A model generated the notes under the pieces. The model saw nothing but the letters and a program-made list of their open reading frames with translations, did no database searches and had not been told where the DNA came from. The position numbers and the translations under genes were made by a program. From contig USSL01000020.1 of assembly GCA_900557175.1 (NCBI GenBank), positions 1 to 14,904 of the forward strand: DNA of 14,904 bases, read 5' to 3'. The DNA is from an uncultured Eubacteriales bacterium (GTDB taxonomy: Bacteria > Bacillota > Clostridia > Lachnospirales > Lachnospiraceae). Within the stretch, counting starts at the first letter, position 1. Each line of letters starts with the position of its first letter. Positions 14,265 through 14,904 of the stretch are shown here, in pieces.

Positions 14265-14904
14265 AAATCACTCATTTTTTCATAAATGCCGGCCAGCTTC
14301 GGATAAATCTGTTTATAAACATCCTCATAAAGTCTTTGATAAATTTCATGCTGGCGTCTGTCCGGCTTAAAAATATCTTTTTTGTGTACCATCGCCGTCA
14401 GAGCTTCCCTATAATTTTTGAAGACGCCTAATGACACAAAGGCCGGGATGGCACTGCCGATGCCCGAAACCTCATGCGTCTGGGTTCTGATGACCGGAAG
14501 GCCGAACATATTTGCCGTAATCTGACATATTTCGCTGCTTTGGGCGCCCCCGCCGCCGACGCGGATTTCTTCAAACTTAAAACCGCCCCGCTTTTCCATA
14601 TGGCGCAGCCCATCCATCAGCGCAAAGTTAATGCCCTCAATAATCGCACGATACAGATGGATTCTTGTATGAACATCCGAAAGTCCGATGACTGCCCCCT
14701 TTGCCTCCGGCATCGTCAGATTCGGTGTAAAATATGGCTGCAGGACAAGACCATCGCTGCCCGCCGGTATTTCTTTAAGCCGCTTATTTAAAACTTCCTC
14801 CGGCGATACTTTAAGGTCAATAGCCTCCATGACCTCTTTTTGGGCAAACTCCTTTTTGAACCATGAAATCAGCCAGTAGCCCCTAAAAATTTCAATTTCC
14901 GGCG
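14261..14904 (-). CDS. FGGY-family carbohydrate kinase (C-terminal part; N-terminus beyond window)
   Basis: The frame is open from the window edge to TAG at 14261, about 214 residues of a protein expected to be near 500. The ATG at 14830 is internal: in-frame codons upstream continue the fold (RGYWLISWFKKEFAQ). The C-terminal ATPase half of FGGY kinases is recognisable from GGGGAQSSEICQITA (about 14557-14513) and the following VSGIGSAIPAFVSLGVF helix. It phosphorylates a sugar or sugar alcohol with ATP; xylulokinase-, gluconokinase- and related types cannot be told apart from this half. No link to lactate metabolism is visible, and a hairpin separates it from the regulator gene. Confidence 0.88.
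   Translation of the reverse strand, partial: PEIEIFRGYWLISWFKKEFAQKEVMEAIDLKVSPEEVLNKRLKEIPAGSDGLVLQPYFTPNLTMPEAKGAVIGLSDVHTRIHLYRAIIEGINFALMDGLRHMEKRGGFKFEEIRVGGGGAQSSEICQITANMFGLPVIRTQTHEVSGIGSAIPAFVSLGVFKNYREALTAMVHKKDIFKPDRRQHEIYQRLYEDVYKQIYPKLAGIYEKMSDL

Noticed and set aside
1..14904. CRISPR array, tRNA, rRNA, insertion sequence or prophage
   Set aside because: I saw no regularly spaced direct repeats, no tRNA- or rRNA-like sequence, and no transposase, integrase or phage gene. All repeats found are local inverted repeats in gaps between genes.

Overview
The window is a stretch of a low-to-moderate-GC Firmicute chromosome. The gene set (lactate permease, nickel lactate racemase, FAD lactate dehydrogenase with its own electron-transfer flavoprotein, a butyrate-type CoA-transferase, a SpoIIE-type phosphatase and a sensory-type [FeFe] hydrogenase) points to an anaerobic, spore-lineage, butyrate-forming Clostridia, most likely a gut Lachnospiraceae member that uses lactate. 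The species assignment is inference. All convincing genes lie on the minus strand, so the window reads from right to left.

Right edge (14904 to 13417): the C-terminal part of an FGGY sugar kinase, running in from outside the window and ending in a strong GC hairpin, then a FadR-type GntR regulator. The 350-bp gap 13416-13067 follows. It holds a 38-bp palindrome, a good sigma-A promoter (TTGACA, 18 bp, TACAAT) and a leader of about 190 nt. The leader carries two inverted copies of TGGTA-N-TACCA, a terminator-like hairpin with seven T's, a second perfect hairpin and a possible 17-codon upstream ORF whose stop touches the permease ribosome binding site.

Centre (13066 to 5802): one tight six-gene lactate operon, lctP - larA - lctD - acyl-CoA dehydrogenase - etfB - etfA, closed by a perfect bidirectional terminator (5735-5765). 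LctP imports lactate and LarA interconverts its D and L forms. LctD with EtfAB oxidises D-lactate to pyruvate, probably by flavin-based electron confurcation as in the Acetobacterium woodii lct system. The acyl-CoA dehydrogenase in the same operon could share the ETF and move lactate electrons to crotonyl-CoA. Comparable lct clusters with an acyl-CoA dehydrogenase are known from lactate-using gut butyrate producers such as Anaerobutyricum.

Next (5637 to 4288): a separately transcribed butyryl-CoA:acetate-type CoA-transferase, the likely last step of butyrate formation.

Left (4195 to 1): a second operon of a MATE transporter, a [FeFe]-hydrogenase-like protein with ferredoxin, H-cluster, extra 4Fe-4S and PAS domains, and a SpoIIE-family phosphatase cut by the window edge. 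The last two look like a redox or H2 sensing pair. Their promoter is embedded in the terminator hairpin of the CoA-transferase gene, which is the most unusual regulatory structure in the window.
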